A DNA stretch of 64,000 bases from Vandiemenella viatica (Eukaryota > Arthropoda > Insecta > Orthoptera > Morabidae), in assembly GCA_031002005.1 (NCBI GenBank), contig JARYHS010013630.1:33815504-33879503 (forward strand). Reading direction: 5' to 3'. Position numbers and translations under genes: made by a program. Below are positions 50,320 to 61,448 of this stretch, piece by piece. Each line of letters starts with the position of its first letter. Position 1 is the first letter of the stretch. The notes beneath the pieces were generated by a model. That model searched no databases, was not told where the DNA came from, and saw nothing but the letters and a program-made list of their open reading frames with translations.

Positions 50320-53300
50320 TTCAGCCGCCACTACCTAGCACACATCACTGATGTTTGTGGGTGGAAGTAGCATGGAGTTTCCTGTCGTGCACAACGTTGG
50401 CCGAATGCCGATAGCTGTGGGGATGTGGGAGATATAATGATTAAAGTTGGTCAGTGCGGGGCGTTTTCATATTTCGACCAAAAATTCGTATCTCCGTATA
50501 CTTCTATTTCCTGCCACAACTAAATAACATAGACTTTTGGTGTTTGTGTGTGGTAGTAGAATCGTCTTTCCTGTCGTGCACTACGGTTGTTAGATGTCGG
50601 TAGCTATGGGGATGTGGGAGATACGGGGGTTGAAAGTGGTCGACCTGTGGCAATTTCATACTTCTGCCAAAGACAAAAGTGTCATGGTGTATCACTTTTC
50701 AGCTAAAACTATAGATCACAGATAACTGGCGTTTGTGTGTAGTAGTAGCACAGAGTCACCTTTCGATCACAACAGCGGCCGAATTTCAGAAACTGTGGTA
50801 CTGTGGTAGATATGGTGGTTGTTAGTGGCCGACCAAGTATTTTTTCGTATTTCGACTGTCTACGCATATGTCACTTTTCTGTCACAACTACATATCATAC
50901 AGCATTGGTGTTTGTGTTTGGTATTAGAATCGTATCTCATGTAGTGCACTATGGTTGCTACATGTCGGTAACTATGGGGGTGTGGCAGAAATGGGGCTTG
51001 AAAGTGGTCGACCTGTGGCAGTTTCATACTTATGCCAAAGACAAAAGTGTCATGGTGTATCACTTCTCAGCGAAAACTATAGATCACAGATAACTGGCGT
51101 TTGTGTGTAGTAGTAGCACAGAGTCACCTTTCGATCACAACAGCGGCCGAATTTCAGAAACTGTGGTACTGTGGTAGATATGGTGGTTGTAAGTGGCCGA
51201 CCAAGGATATTTTCGTATTTCGACTGTCTCCGCATATGTCACTTTTCTGCCGCAACTACATAGCATAGAGCATTGGTGTTTGTGTTTGGTAGTAGAATCG
51301 TATCTCATGTAGTGCACTATGGTTGTTAGATGTCGGTAGCTATGGGGGTGTGGGAGAAATGGGGATTGAAAGTGGTCGACCTGTGGCAATTTCATACTTC
51401 TGCCAAAGACAAAAGTGTCATGGTGTATCACTTTTCAGCGAAAACTATAGATCACAGATAACTGGCATTTGTGTGTAGTAGTAGCACAGAGTCACCTTTC
51501 GATCACAACAGCGGCCGAATTTCAGAAACTGTGGTACTGTGGTAGATATGGTGGTTGTAAGTGGCCGACCAAGGATATTTTCGTATTTCGACTGTCTCCG
51601 CATATGTCACTTTTCTGCCACAACTACATAGCATAGAGCATTGGTGTTTGTGTTTGGTAGTAGAATCGTATCTCATGTAGTGCACTATGGTTGTTAGATG
51701 TCGGTAGCTATGGGGGTGTGGGAGAAATGGGGGTTGAAAGTGGTCGACCTGTGGCAATTTCATACTTCTGCCAAAGACAAAAGTGTCATGGTGTATCACT
51801 TTTCAGCGAAAACTATAGATCACAGATAACTGGCGTTTGTGTGTAGTAGTAGCACAGAGTCACCTTTCGATCACAACAGCGGCCGAATTTCAGAAACTGT
51901 GGTACTGTGGTAGATATGGTGGTTGTAAGTGGCCGACCAAGGATATTTTCGTATTTCGACTGTCTCCGCATATGTCACTTTTCTGCCGCAACTACATAGC
52001 ATAGAGCATTGGTGTTTGTGTTTGGTAGTAGAATCGTATCTCATGTAGTGCACTATGGTTGTTAGATGTCGGTAGCTATGGGGGTGTGGGAGAAATGGGG
52101 ATTGAAAGTGGTCGACCTGTGGCAATTTCATACTTCTGCCAAAGACAAAAGTGTCATGGTGTATCACTTTTCAGCGAAAACTATAGATCACAGATAACTG
52201 GCATTTGTGTGTAGTAGTAGCACAGAGTCACCTTTCGATCACAACAGCGGCCGAATTTCAGAAACTGTGGTACTGTGGTAGATATGGTGGTTGTAAGTGG
52301 CCGACCAAGGATATTTTCGTATTTCGACTGTCTCCGCATATGTCACTTTTCTGCCACAACTACATAGCATAGAGCATTGGTGTTTGTGTTTGGTAGTAGA
52401 ATCGTATCTCATGTAGTGCACTATGGTTGTTAGATGTCGGTAGCTATGGGGGTGTGGGAGAAATGGGGGTTGAAAGTGGTCGACCTGTGGCAATTTCATA
52501 CTTCTGCCAAAGACAAAAGTGTCATGGTGTATCACTTTTCAGCGAAAACTATAGATCACAGATAACTGGCGTTTGTGTGTAGTAGTAGCACAGAGTCACC
52601 TTTCGATCACAACAGCGGCCGAATTTCAGAAACTGTGGTAGATATGGTGGTTGTAAGTGGCCGACCAAGGATATTTTCGTATTTCGACTGTCTCCGCATA
52701 TGTCACTTTTCTGCCGCAACTACATATCATACAGCATTGGTGTTTGTGTTTGGTATTAGAATCGTATCTCATGTAGTGCACTATGGTTGCTACATGTCGG
52801 TAACTATGGGGGTGTGGGAGAAATGGGGGTTAAAAGTGGTCGACCTGTGGCAATTTCATACTTCTGCCAAAGACAAAAGTGTCATGGTGTATCACTTTTC
52901 AGCGAAAACTATAGATCACAGATAACTGGCGTTTGTGTGTAGTAGTAGCACAGAGTCACCTTTCGATCACAACAGCGGCCGAATTTCAGAAACTGTGGTA
53001 CTGTGGTAGATATGGTGGTTGTAATTGGCCGACCAAGGATATTTTCATATTTCGACTGTCTCCGCATATGTCAATTTTCTGCCACAACTACATATCATAG
53101 AGCATTGGTGTTTGTGTTTGGTAGTAGAATCGTATCTCATGTAGTGCACTATGGTTGTTAGATGTTGGTAGCTATGGGGGTGTGGGAGAAATGGGGATTG
53201 AAAGTGGTCAACCTGTGGCAATTTCATACTTCTGCCAAACACAAAAGTGTCATGGTGTATCACTTTTCAGTGGCCGGCAAGGAAATTTTCGCATTTCGAC

Positions 53301-53856
53301 GAAAGGCATGTGTCTCCGCAGATTTCACTTTTCTACCACGACTACATAGCATAGAGCATTGGTGTTTATGTGTGGTAGTAGAATCGTGTCTGTTATCGTG
53401 CACTATGGTTGTTAGATGTCTGTAGCTATGGGGATGTAGAAGATATGGGGGATGAAAATGGTCGACTTGCGGCAATTTCATATTTGTGCCAAAGACGCAT
53501 GTGTCACGGTGTATCACTTTTAAGTGAAAACTATCAATCACAGATCACTGGCGTTTATGTGTGGTAGTAACACAGAGTCTCCCATCGATCACAACGTTGG
53601 CCGAAATTCGGTAACTGTGGGAGTGTGAGATATGGTGTATGAAATTGGTCGATCATGAATATTTTCGTGTTTCATCCAAAGACTTGTGTGTATCCGTAAA
53701 TTTTACCTTGCTGCCGGAACTACATAGCGCAGAAGACTGGTACTTGTGTGTGGTAATAGTATCGAGTCTCCCATCGTGCACTAGGGTGGTTAGATGTCTA
53801 TAGCTATCAATATGAATTCTTTACAATCACGAACGAAGTCGTGGGTACCAGCTAGT
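50320..53856 (+). repeat. 368-bp satellite array within an interspersed repeat
   Basis: The phrase aactggc(g/a)tttgtgtgta recurs at 50724, 51092, 51460, 51828, 52196, 52564 and 52924: five exact 368-bp steps, then one of 360 bp where an 8-bp segment is missing. Central units are almost identical; those at both edges (50.3-50.7 and 53.2-53.8 kb) are much more diverged. Units 51092 and 51828 share variants not found in 51460 and 52196, a two-monomer (736-bp) pattern. The array ends in cgaagtcgtgggtaccagct then agt (53834-53856), the same terminus as the repeat at 20.7-21.9 kb. Frames of 98 codons recur on the - strand only because the unit repeats. Confidence 0.9.
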
Positions 53857-55170
53857 TTAATATAATTGCTACAGGGCGCATGCTATGGTGGAAACTTCCA
53901 TAATCATCTATTTATCCCTTCCTACTTCTTCTTCTTATTTTTAATTATTAGCTAAATTATTAACTAAACTAAAGTTGCGATTTGTTGAAAAATTGTAAAT
54001 TTTTATAGGATATACTAATTTTAAAACTTAAATTGTTAAGTAAATTGCTAATATTATTTTTAGCGAACTAATTACATATATATTTGCGTTTCACGTAAGA
54101 ACATAACTTAAATTTGTGTTCGAAGTTACATCTTTATTGTAAGGATTATTTACTTGTCTAATAATAGCTGGAAATTCAGTGAAATTAATTAAAAAACTAC
54201 ATAATAACTAAAAGAGTTATTTAACAGCTTAAATTCTTAAACAGACATGTAATAAAACACGGTATGGTTTAATGACGTTTGATTTTTAAAAATTGCTTTC
54301 ATTGCATGCATTAAGTAGGTTTTCTCGGAAATAGTTTTGTTATTTAGTTGTATTAAAATGTTAAAGCATCCAAACATGCTCGTGTCAGTTTAAATTTTGT
54401 CAGTTGTCACTTACATAAGGTGACTGAAGAGCTAAATTTTAACTAATATTATAGAAGCAGAAAAAAATATAATCGTAGAATTTAAATTAATAATAATCTC
54501 CTTAGTTAAATAAAATTGAAGAATAATTAAATGACGTTTTTTCCTTGAATTTAGGAAATGTCAGAAGCTATATTTAATTTAAGGAGTGTCATCATAAGTA
54601 TTATTTGATTATTGTGTAGGCAGTGGCGGATCATGTGAAGCTTTTATTCCTCAATGATCCTAGATGAATTGCAAAATTTAGTTGTGTCGCTGGCAGAGTG
54701 AGCCATAAAATACAATCCAGCCTCGAGCCAAAACAATGAGGACGAACATCTCTAAGAAATCCCTCTGTGACAGGTGAGGGCGCTAGCGTTTATCGTCGTG
54801 TTAAGAACCGCAACGCAAACAGCCCGACGTTTAAAAGCATTGCTGGCGCTTGAAGGCATGCCTGGGAGTGTTGGACGGTGGTTGATACTCGTGCAGACAA
54901 CGAACCCGCACAATCAGTGAGCATTTACCAACTTACTTCGATCTGATTTTCAAGGTAACATTTTTTTCTGAAGACGCTGGCGTATATAAATGACTTTTAT
55001 ACAATACTGTAAACACTTTTCACGTGATTACCGTCAATATTGGTATAAGTGTGTGGAGGTGCAGGTTGCTCTACTGATAAATCCAACCGTCTTGCGGTTT
55101 ACATTGGAGCCTGGGATTCGGGAGGGTGAAGACTCAGTACCAGATACGGCCATTGTTTCAAATAATTTTC
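53857..55170. other. Intergenic AT-rich sequence
   Basis: Nothing is recognised apart from a hAT-MITE end (cagtggcggatc) at 54621-54632 whose partner end is not found. Confidence 0.4.
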
Positions 55171-55174
55171 CAAA

Positions 55175-55690
55175 ATAATTAATTAACTGCGATGGATAGC
55201 ACGATCCGATAGCAATTTCCCTTTTCTTGTAACCACCCACTTCTTCCTTCTACGAATTTTAAATTCTTTCAATGTTTTTGGTAAATTATTCATCATGTTA
55301 GTTGCTAATTTATTTCAATTCCTGACTCCTTATCAACAAAAAAGATAATTTTCCTACTATTTTATGGCTAATATCAAGTTCCAACTTGGGACCGAGAGTC
55401 GGGCGGTTAACGCTCTGGCCTCGCATTCGGGAGGAGGCAGGTTCGAATCCCAATCCGGGCATCCAGATTTGGGTTTTCCATGGTTTCCCGCAGATCACTC
55501 CAGGTGAATGCCGGGATGCTTCCTCCAAACAGGCCATGGCCGATTTCCTTCCCGTTCCTTGTCCCCAATCCCATCCCACTTCTAATGATCTCGACGTCGA
55601 CGAGGTGTAAAACCACGAGTTTCAACTTCTGATCATGGTCATCTTTTCCCTTCCATGCACTACTCCTAATTTTTCCCCAACATCATTCCA
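55175..55690 (-). mobile_element. LINE family A fragment interrupted by a SINE
   Basis: The + strand has the reverse complement of the family 3' UTR (55175-55225, gcgatggatagcacgatccg then atagcaattt), then the reverse complement of the C-terminal coding end to 55387, resuming after the SINE at 55618 with the reverse complement of the KDDHDHKLALDF region and on to about 55,690. Confidence 0.83.
55388..55617 (+). repeat. tRNA-derived SINE family 1, nested in a LINE
   Basis: It starts GGGACCGAGAG, has A-box-like GGCGGTTAACGC and B box GGTTCGAATCC (55440-55450), then a body with atccagatttgggttttcc and ends cgacgaggtgtaaaacc. An 11-bp target duplication flanks it (agttccaactt at 55377-55387, agtttcaactt at 55618-55628, one mismatch). 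Removing SINE and one TSD copy restores the LINE text. This defines the full SINE as about 230 bp. Confidence 0.92.
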
Positions 55691-55920
55691 CAACTCATCG
55701 TCAATACATGCCTTATACAATCCAGTACTTTTTTCACCATCCTCCTGTCTTCTGTAAATCTCATTCCAGCTCCTGTCGCAATATTATGGACGAATACCTT
55801 CTCTTTCCTTTCCAAACATACTCGAACATACCCGAACATCTCCACGTCGATGAGCAGTTAAGTATTATTTTAAAAAAAGTCTTTAATTTTTTCTTTTCTT
55901 AGTGTTTTACGCTTCGTTGA
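55691..55920. other. Sequence possibly continuing the LINE family A fragment
   Basis: gaaccc/cattccagctcctgt-type text near 55764-55780 resembles the reverse complement of the KELEW region of family A, but the match is patchy. Confidence 0.4.
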
Positions 55921-56106
55921 CGTAGACACGAGGGAGGATTTGGGACAACGAACGGAAAGAAGTTTGTATATGAAGGTTTGAAGAAGTTATTTCGGAAAAT
56001 CATGGAAAACCGAATTCTGAATGGTCAGACGGAGATCTAAGCCCGCTTTCTCCCGAATGACAGTCCAGAGAGATACTGCTCACCAACTAGCTTCGGTCAT
56101 GTTCGA
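55921..56106 (-). repeat. Diverged SINE family 1 copy
   Basis: Order on the - strand: GACCGAAGCTAGTTGGTGAG at the head, a decayed B box, gaattcggttttccatgatt, then the ccaaatcc body, as in the preserved copies. Confidence 0.65.
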
Positions 56107-58500
56107 TCTTAGGATCGGATGACGAGATTATAACACATAATTCATTTATAGATTTTAACTAGAAACTAATTTTAACGTTTTAAGCATATCTGTAACAAGA
56201 GTTTTGAGAATTTGGATCTCAATGATTGAAATTTAATATAGTCCCTTAGGGTAATATTACTCCTATCATCAATTTACATACTTTTTTTTCCCAACATTGG
56301 TTTCAGTAAAACTGATGAAATGACATATTTAGATGAAATTTAACATTAAAATTTCAAACACGATAGGAAGTTCTTAAAATTAAAAAGAAGTTACTAATGA
56401 ATTAATGATCAGTGGCTGCTAACGCCGATTTATTTCCGACTCGACAATTTGCGTAATAATAATCATGTGGTGCAGAAATTTCATTTTTAGCAATTTCACC
56501 TCATTATTCAGCCCAAAAAAACCGACCGTTTAAAGCAATGGCAGTAATTCTCCACTAGGGCGTTGCCGCCCACCGTTGGGCGTTGAAGAAAAGTAATGAT
56601 TCTGATCCAAGGAAAATTTTGGGTGGAGGGTTGAGAGACAAATGTCGCCTGCTACTTTCCAGTATTATATCCGGCATTAAGGGCTGGATCAAACAAGTTT
56701 AAATTGCACCCTGAGAAGTAGGCAAAAAAGCATTTACCGTGATTAGAAATATATTAGATAAGAACAAGAACAGATTGCCAACTGTGGCACGTGGTGATTT
56801 AAGATTTATTATAACAAATAAAGCACCAAATATTGAATAATTAGTGTCATTACACCGAACTCAGTCCTATAATTAAAATTTTTCGTAATATGTATTTCTT
56901 AGTGACACTGGGAACAATACACCAATAAGGTTAATATCATTTCGTTAAGCAATTTTGGAAATATTTCCTTGTATTTATATATATGATATTGTACACTTCA
57001 CCTATCTGGGGAGCCATCGAATAGCTGTTTCAAAAAATGGGTTACTAGGAAAAAAAATTTTAAGATAAGAACAAGAAGGGGACTTGGTGTAATTTATTTC
57101 TTTAAAAGGACGTAAGGAGTGTTTTTTTGTTTTGTTTTTTTGAAAAGGGAGGGGATGGGTATTTTTTTTTTTTAAATGGGGCAGACCGAAAATACTTGGA
57201 AACTAAACAGTAAATTTTATTCATTTGAGAGTGATGGAGTCATTCGAGGCTTACTACTTCGACATAGGTGACTGTACTGCTCACTGCAATGCAACTACTT
57301 CACCTAATGACAACGGAGTTAGCTGCTGAAACGTCGTGTTTTGATAAAATATCATTGAGCAACCAATTGAATTTTGTTTTTATACAAGCGTAGCAAATAA
57401 GAGCCACAATTATCTCCTGACCTCTAATACATGAAACACATACTCTACAATAAAAAAACGTACTTTGAAGTAAGTACGGAAAGATACATTCCTAAACTGT
57501 TACAAACTAGTGGCCATAATGGTTCTTCTGTAAAGAGCACGAATTTCGTAGGTATTTGTGGAAAGATTCCTTATACAATTAAATGTTTATGAAAGTAGGG
57601 AAGAAATACGTATTACAATTATTTTAATTTCAACCGACCAATGCAGAACAATGTGAATGAAAACTAGAATATATTAACAAAGTATGTCCACACTACTACT
57701 GGCGAACAGTGCTGATGAAGAACAAAACACGACGAGAATACCGCCTTAAGAACACCTAACATGGTTTAGTCTGTCTCGTAGATGATTAGAATTTTTTTTC
57801 ATTAGTGGACTGCGAGTAGCTTCCTATTTTCAATATCAGCATAACAGAAACTAATTCTAGCTGCGATCGTGGAACAAATTCCAGTACTTGTAAGAGAGTC
57901 GTTGATGCACAAACAGATTATGTACGAAAGGAATTTGTTAAATCAGAATCTTCTATGGTGAAACTTCTGTAGAAACTACTAAGAGTAAAATCATCCTTTC
58001 CTCCTTTCACTTAGCCTACTGCTACTAATTCCTCTCCTTATCAACTGGGGGCTTATCGGTTATATAAACCTACCATTCTCTATACTGATCCACACGCTAT
58101 TTTATATCTCTCATCATGCAAGACACTCGAATTTTAATTGTAAAAAATGTTGCACTGTTTTTTTTTATCGGTCCCCTTCGAACCCTCTGCATAAAACTGA
58201 GTTTTGGTGGATTTAAGATGTAGTTTGAAATTTTTAAATTCCGTTATGGTTTCTTTTCACAGGAATAAGGGTTGTCGGCAGTAGTATAAAAACGAAGTTG
58301 AGAACATAAACTTACTGAACAATTATCGCTGTTGTTGCAGGAGACCTAAACGTGGCTAAAACCGAGCAGCTCATTGGCTGGGTCTAAATGAATAATAATT
58401 TCTGATGGTATTTATCGGTTGGGCAATAGCCTTGTCCCAAGCATTTTTGTTCAACCGCACATCGTCAATGACTTTATACACATCATCGCGTATATGTGAT
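56107..58500. other. Intergenic sequence, nothing recognised
   Basis: AT-rich with several homopolymer runs (T runs near 57150-57175). No domains or element ends are recognised. Confidence 0.4.
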
Positions 58501-58504
58501 GAGG

Positions 58505-58798
58505 TATGGAAATTTATTGGTGGGAGAGAGTGCGTGGAAGGGTAAAGATGACAGAGACCACAAGCTGGCACTTGATTGTAGGCATAAAGGTGAGAGTAAA
58601 TTATCTTTCGTAGGTGAGTGTGTCAGGGATTGGAATAAATTACTGAGAAAAATGATAAATAATTTACCAAAAATACTAAAAGAATTTAAATTTTAAATTA
58701 GTGGTGGGTAAAAGTAGGTAGGGAGAGGATGGAAATAATAGGTGTGCACTGGAGTGGGCGCTCCGTCGCAATTATTTCAAATTAAATTAAATTACTTA
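58505..58798 (+). mobile_element. LINE family A, 3' end fragment
   Basis: agtgcgtggaagggtaaaga, ctggcacttgattgtaggca, gggattggaataaattact and the 3' UTR with cgctccgtcgcaattatttc match the intact copy's last 90 codons and 3' UTR. It ends in aaattaaattaaatt. Confidence 0.87.
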
Positions 58799-58809
58799 CT
58801 CTTTCGTCA

Positions 58810-58875
58810 CAGGCAGGCCCGTAACTACCGCCGGGGCAGCCGGGGCACTGCCCCGGGGCCTCAGAGCCCGAGGGG
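58810..58875. repeat. Short GC-rich fragment of an interspersed repeat
   Basis: ggcccgtaactaccgccggg and ggcactgccccggggcctca form a GC-rich island with imperfect inverted pieces (ccggggca/tgccccgg). It resembles GC-rich ends of hAT-type MITEs but has no matching partner end. Confidence 0.4.
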
Positions 58876-59033
58876 CCCCAAACTGATGGTTAAAAAATTA
58901 TTGTATTTTAATATCTAATGGGAAGTTATTCCCACAAAATAACCAGCACCTAGCTAAAAGCTAATAATAAAAAAGCCATCAAAGTGCTAGAGTAAATGTT
59001 TTTACGTTTTCATATCTAAGAGCAGATAGCAGA

Positions 59034-60329
59034 ATGTCGACTCGAATGTGTATCAGTTTGACATCAGTGGTAGGTAAATTAATGGAAAGATTGATACGCA
59101 ACCACATCAGAAATATATGTGAGGAACGTAATTGGTTTTCAAGCAGGCAACATGGTTTCAGGCAAGGATATTCATGCGAATCTCAGTTGGTGGGATATAT
59201 GCAAGATATTTCAGATGAAATGGACAAGGAAGGCCAAATTGATAGTGTAGCACTAGATCTGTCTAAGGCGTTTGACAGAGTAAGCCATAAAATGGTAGTA
59301 AATAAGGTAAAAACCATTGGAGTGGATAAGAAAGTCATTTGCTGGGTAGAAGAATTTTTAAAAGGTAGAAAACAGAAAGTTAGGGTAGGAAATGTAGTAT
59401 CAAAAGAAGTGGAAGTAAAAATGGGTGTGCCACAGGGTAGCGTATTGGGACCATTGCTATTCATTATTCTAATGAATAATTGTGTTGACTGTTTACTATC
59501 TGAAATTAGATTGTTTGCAGATGACATAATGCTGTATAAAAGAATCAAAACGATAGAGGATTGTAAACAGTTGCAGGGTGATCTGGACAGGATATCTAAT
59601 TGGGTTGGTAAACATGGAATGAAGATAAATGCAAAGAAGAGTCAGCTTATTAGATACACAAATAAAAAACAAAAGGTTAATTATGAATATAAGGTGGGGA
59701 AAGAATTGCTTGCTGAAGACTTGAAATGCAAATATCTTGGAATTACTTTTGATAACAAACTTAACTGGGCAGGACACATAGGACAGGTGGTAGGAAAAGG
59801 TTTCAAAGTTCTGCACTTGTTGGAGAGAGTTATGAGGGGATGTACGAGAGAAGTCAAGGAATTGGGTTACAAAACTTTGGTCAGACCATTGCTCGAATAT
59901 GGTAGTGTAGTATGGGACCCTCATTTTACGTATCAAATACAGGAGTTGGAGAGGGTGCAAAGAAGGGCTGCTAAATTTGTTTCTGGAAATTATCGCAGAA
60001 TGCAATCAGTGACGGATATGATAAAGGAGCTGGAATGGGATTCATTGCAAGACAGGAGGAGGATGAGGAGGGTCATGGGAGTGTACAGGGCATATGCTGG
60101 TGATGAGGCATGGAAAGATATTGCAATAGGTATGAAAAGTAGTGCATGGAAGGGGAAAGATGACCATGACCACAAGCTGGCACTCGATTTCAGGCACAAG
60201 GGTGTGGGAAGATTTTCTTTTTTAGGTAAGGGTGTTAGGGATTGGAATGAGTTACCAAGAGAAACGATGAATAATTTACCGAAAACTTTGAAGGAATTTA
60301 AAGATAAAATTTGTAGAGGTCAAATGTAG
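59034..60329 (+). CDS. LINE family A reverse transcriptase, 5'-truncated but open
   Basis: 431 codons without a stop, coding for the RT core and C-terminal half of a Jockey/CR1-type LINE ORF2. Motifs are ISLTSVVGKLMERLIRNHI (finger region, 8-26), HGFRQGYSCESQL (40-52), ALDLSKAFDRV (73-83), MGVPQGSVLGPLLF (130-143) and the catalytic LFADD (160-164), then KYLGITFDNKLNW and the family C-terminus ending CRGQM. The ATG at 59034 is not the original start: the first few residues lie in the target flank, and the N-terminal endonuclease was lost by 5' truncation. No RNase H. It is the best preserved of about eight copies in this window. Confidence 0.9.
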   Translation: MSTRMCISLTSVVGKLMERLIRNHIRNICEERNWFSSRQHGFRQGYSCESQLVGYMQDISDEMDKEGQIDSVALDLSKAFDRVSHKMVVNKVKTIGVDKKVICWVEEFLKGRKQKVRVGNVVSKEVEVKMGVPQGSVLGPLLFIILMNNCVDCLLSEIRLFADDIMLYKRIKTIEDCKQLQGDLDRISNWVGKHGMKINAKKSQLIRYTNKKQKVNYEYKVGKELLAEDLKCKYLGITFDNKLNWAGHIGQVVGKGFKVLHLLERVMRGCTREVKELGYKTLVRPLLEYGSVVWDPHFTYQIQELERVQRRAAKFVSGNYRRMQSVTDMIKELEWDSLQDRRRMRRVMGVYRAYAGDEAWKDIAIGMKSSAWKGKDDHDHKLALDFRHKGVGRFSFLGKGVRDWNELPRETMNNLPKTLKEFKDKICRGQM

Positions 60330-60410
60330 GTGGGTGCAGGATAGGGGGAAGATAGCTGTGTAGGGAAATTGCCACCGGAGCCTGTGCTCCATTGCAATTA
60401 AATTAAATTA
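59040..60410 (+). mobile_element. LINE family A insertion, intact 3' part
   Basis: The insert runs from within RT to a tail of attaaattaaatta. A 7-bp repeat, aatgtcg (59033-59039 and 60411-60417), may be its target duplication. The 3' UTR is short (about 85 bp) with ggaaattgccaccggagcct then gtgctccattgcaatta. Confidence 0.82.
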
Positions 60411-60449
60411 AATGTCGCGCCAAGTGCCTGCCGAGTGATAAGTGCAGGC

Positions 60450-61385
60450 TGGGACGTGCAGTGGGCTAGTACTAAAATTTGGAGAATGAAAGAACCTAAT
60501 GGCGAAAAGCTCTTGACACAATCCTAAATGCGACCTTAACACTTGCAACATAAAGTCTCGCATTTCATGGATCTAGTGAAAAGTTAGAATGTGGCAACAA
60601 AGAAACTTTCTCTCGATAGTTCAGCTCATGTAATAATATGACCCAGTACTGCAAGAATTGATTCAGCGTCCGCAAGGGACTGTGAATAACCTCAGTCTGA
60701 AATTCAGAATGAACTTATAAACCTATTAGCCTTAGAAATAAAATATTAAATTACCGTTGAGCTTCAAAACTGCTTGTTTGTTTCATTGGTTTTAGATACC
60801 ACTCAGGACATTGCTAAAGTTGATCAGTTAAGTGAAGTTTACAGGTATGTCAAAATAGTTAATGATGAAGAAGGGATACATATTGATATCAAAATATTTG
60901 AAACTTTTGTATCCTTTAGAGAGGTAAAATTTCAATCCGCCCAAGGACTTGCAGAAAAAATACTTACTTCATTAGAAGAGAAAAACTTTGTGGACAAGGG
61001 TACGACGGGGCTGCAGACATGAGTGAGGCATACAGCGTAATGAAGAAATGCGCCACACGCATACTTTGTGCACTGCACTGCACATAACCTTAATTCACTA
61101 TTAAAGGATATGGATACTGTGGAAGGAAACCGAGTGGACTGCCAGTTTTTTGAAACCATTCAAAGTATTGCATTTTTGGTCACGGTATTTTGCTGGCATG
61201 ACTTGTAGTTAGTGTACGTCATCGAGGCTCAGACTGATTCACTGAATTCGAAAGAGACACTGAAAACTCTTAATCTAACTCACTGGGCTAGTAGGCATGA
61301 GGCACAGTGTATGCTTGAAAATTTTGTATTGCTTTTGGTTGTTCAGTGCGAAGTTTTAGAGTCTCTGAACCTCGTGTTATTCTGG
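60450..61385 (+). pseudogene. ZMYM1-like / hAT-type transposase-derived gene, first part
   Basis: Pieces read in order across several frames as a ZMYM1-like protein (zinc finger MYM-type, hAT dimerisation family): a FHGSSEKL block near 60570-60600, YDPVLQELIQ and GTVNNLS near 60640-60700, VLDTTQDIAKVDQLSEVYRY at 60794-60860 (the conserved D-(S/T)-T-x-DI-x-x-x-DQL region), YDGAADMSEAYS near 61000-61040, ALHCT near 61070, and LKTLNLTHWASRHEA near 61263-61307. Stops and frameshifts are many. Such genes are widespread in insect genomes as mobile or domesticated hAT relatives. It is clearly dead here. Confidence 0.82.
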
Positions 61386-61406
61386 CAATTCAGTTTGTTA
61401 CAGTTT

Positions 61407-61448
<42 letters not shown>

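Noticed and set aside
51135..53263. Repeated 98-codon frames on the - strand as a multigene family
   Set aside because: They repeat every 368 bp exactly with the satellite unit, have no recognised domain, and open frames appear on the + strand of the same units too.
50320..53856. CRISPR-like array
   Set aside because: Units are 368 bp and near-identical throughout with no unique spacers, and the DNA is eukaryotic.
59034..59050. ATG at 59034 as a true gene start
   Set aside because: The RT text begins a few codons later at the 5' truncation point; the preceding residues come from target flank and do not fit the family.
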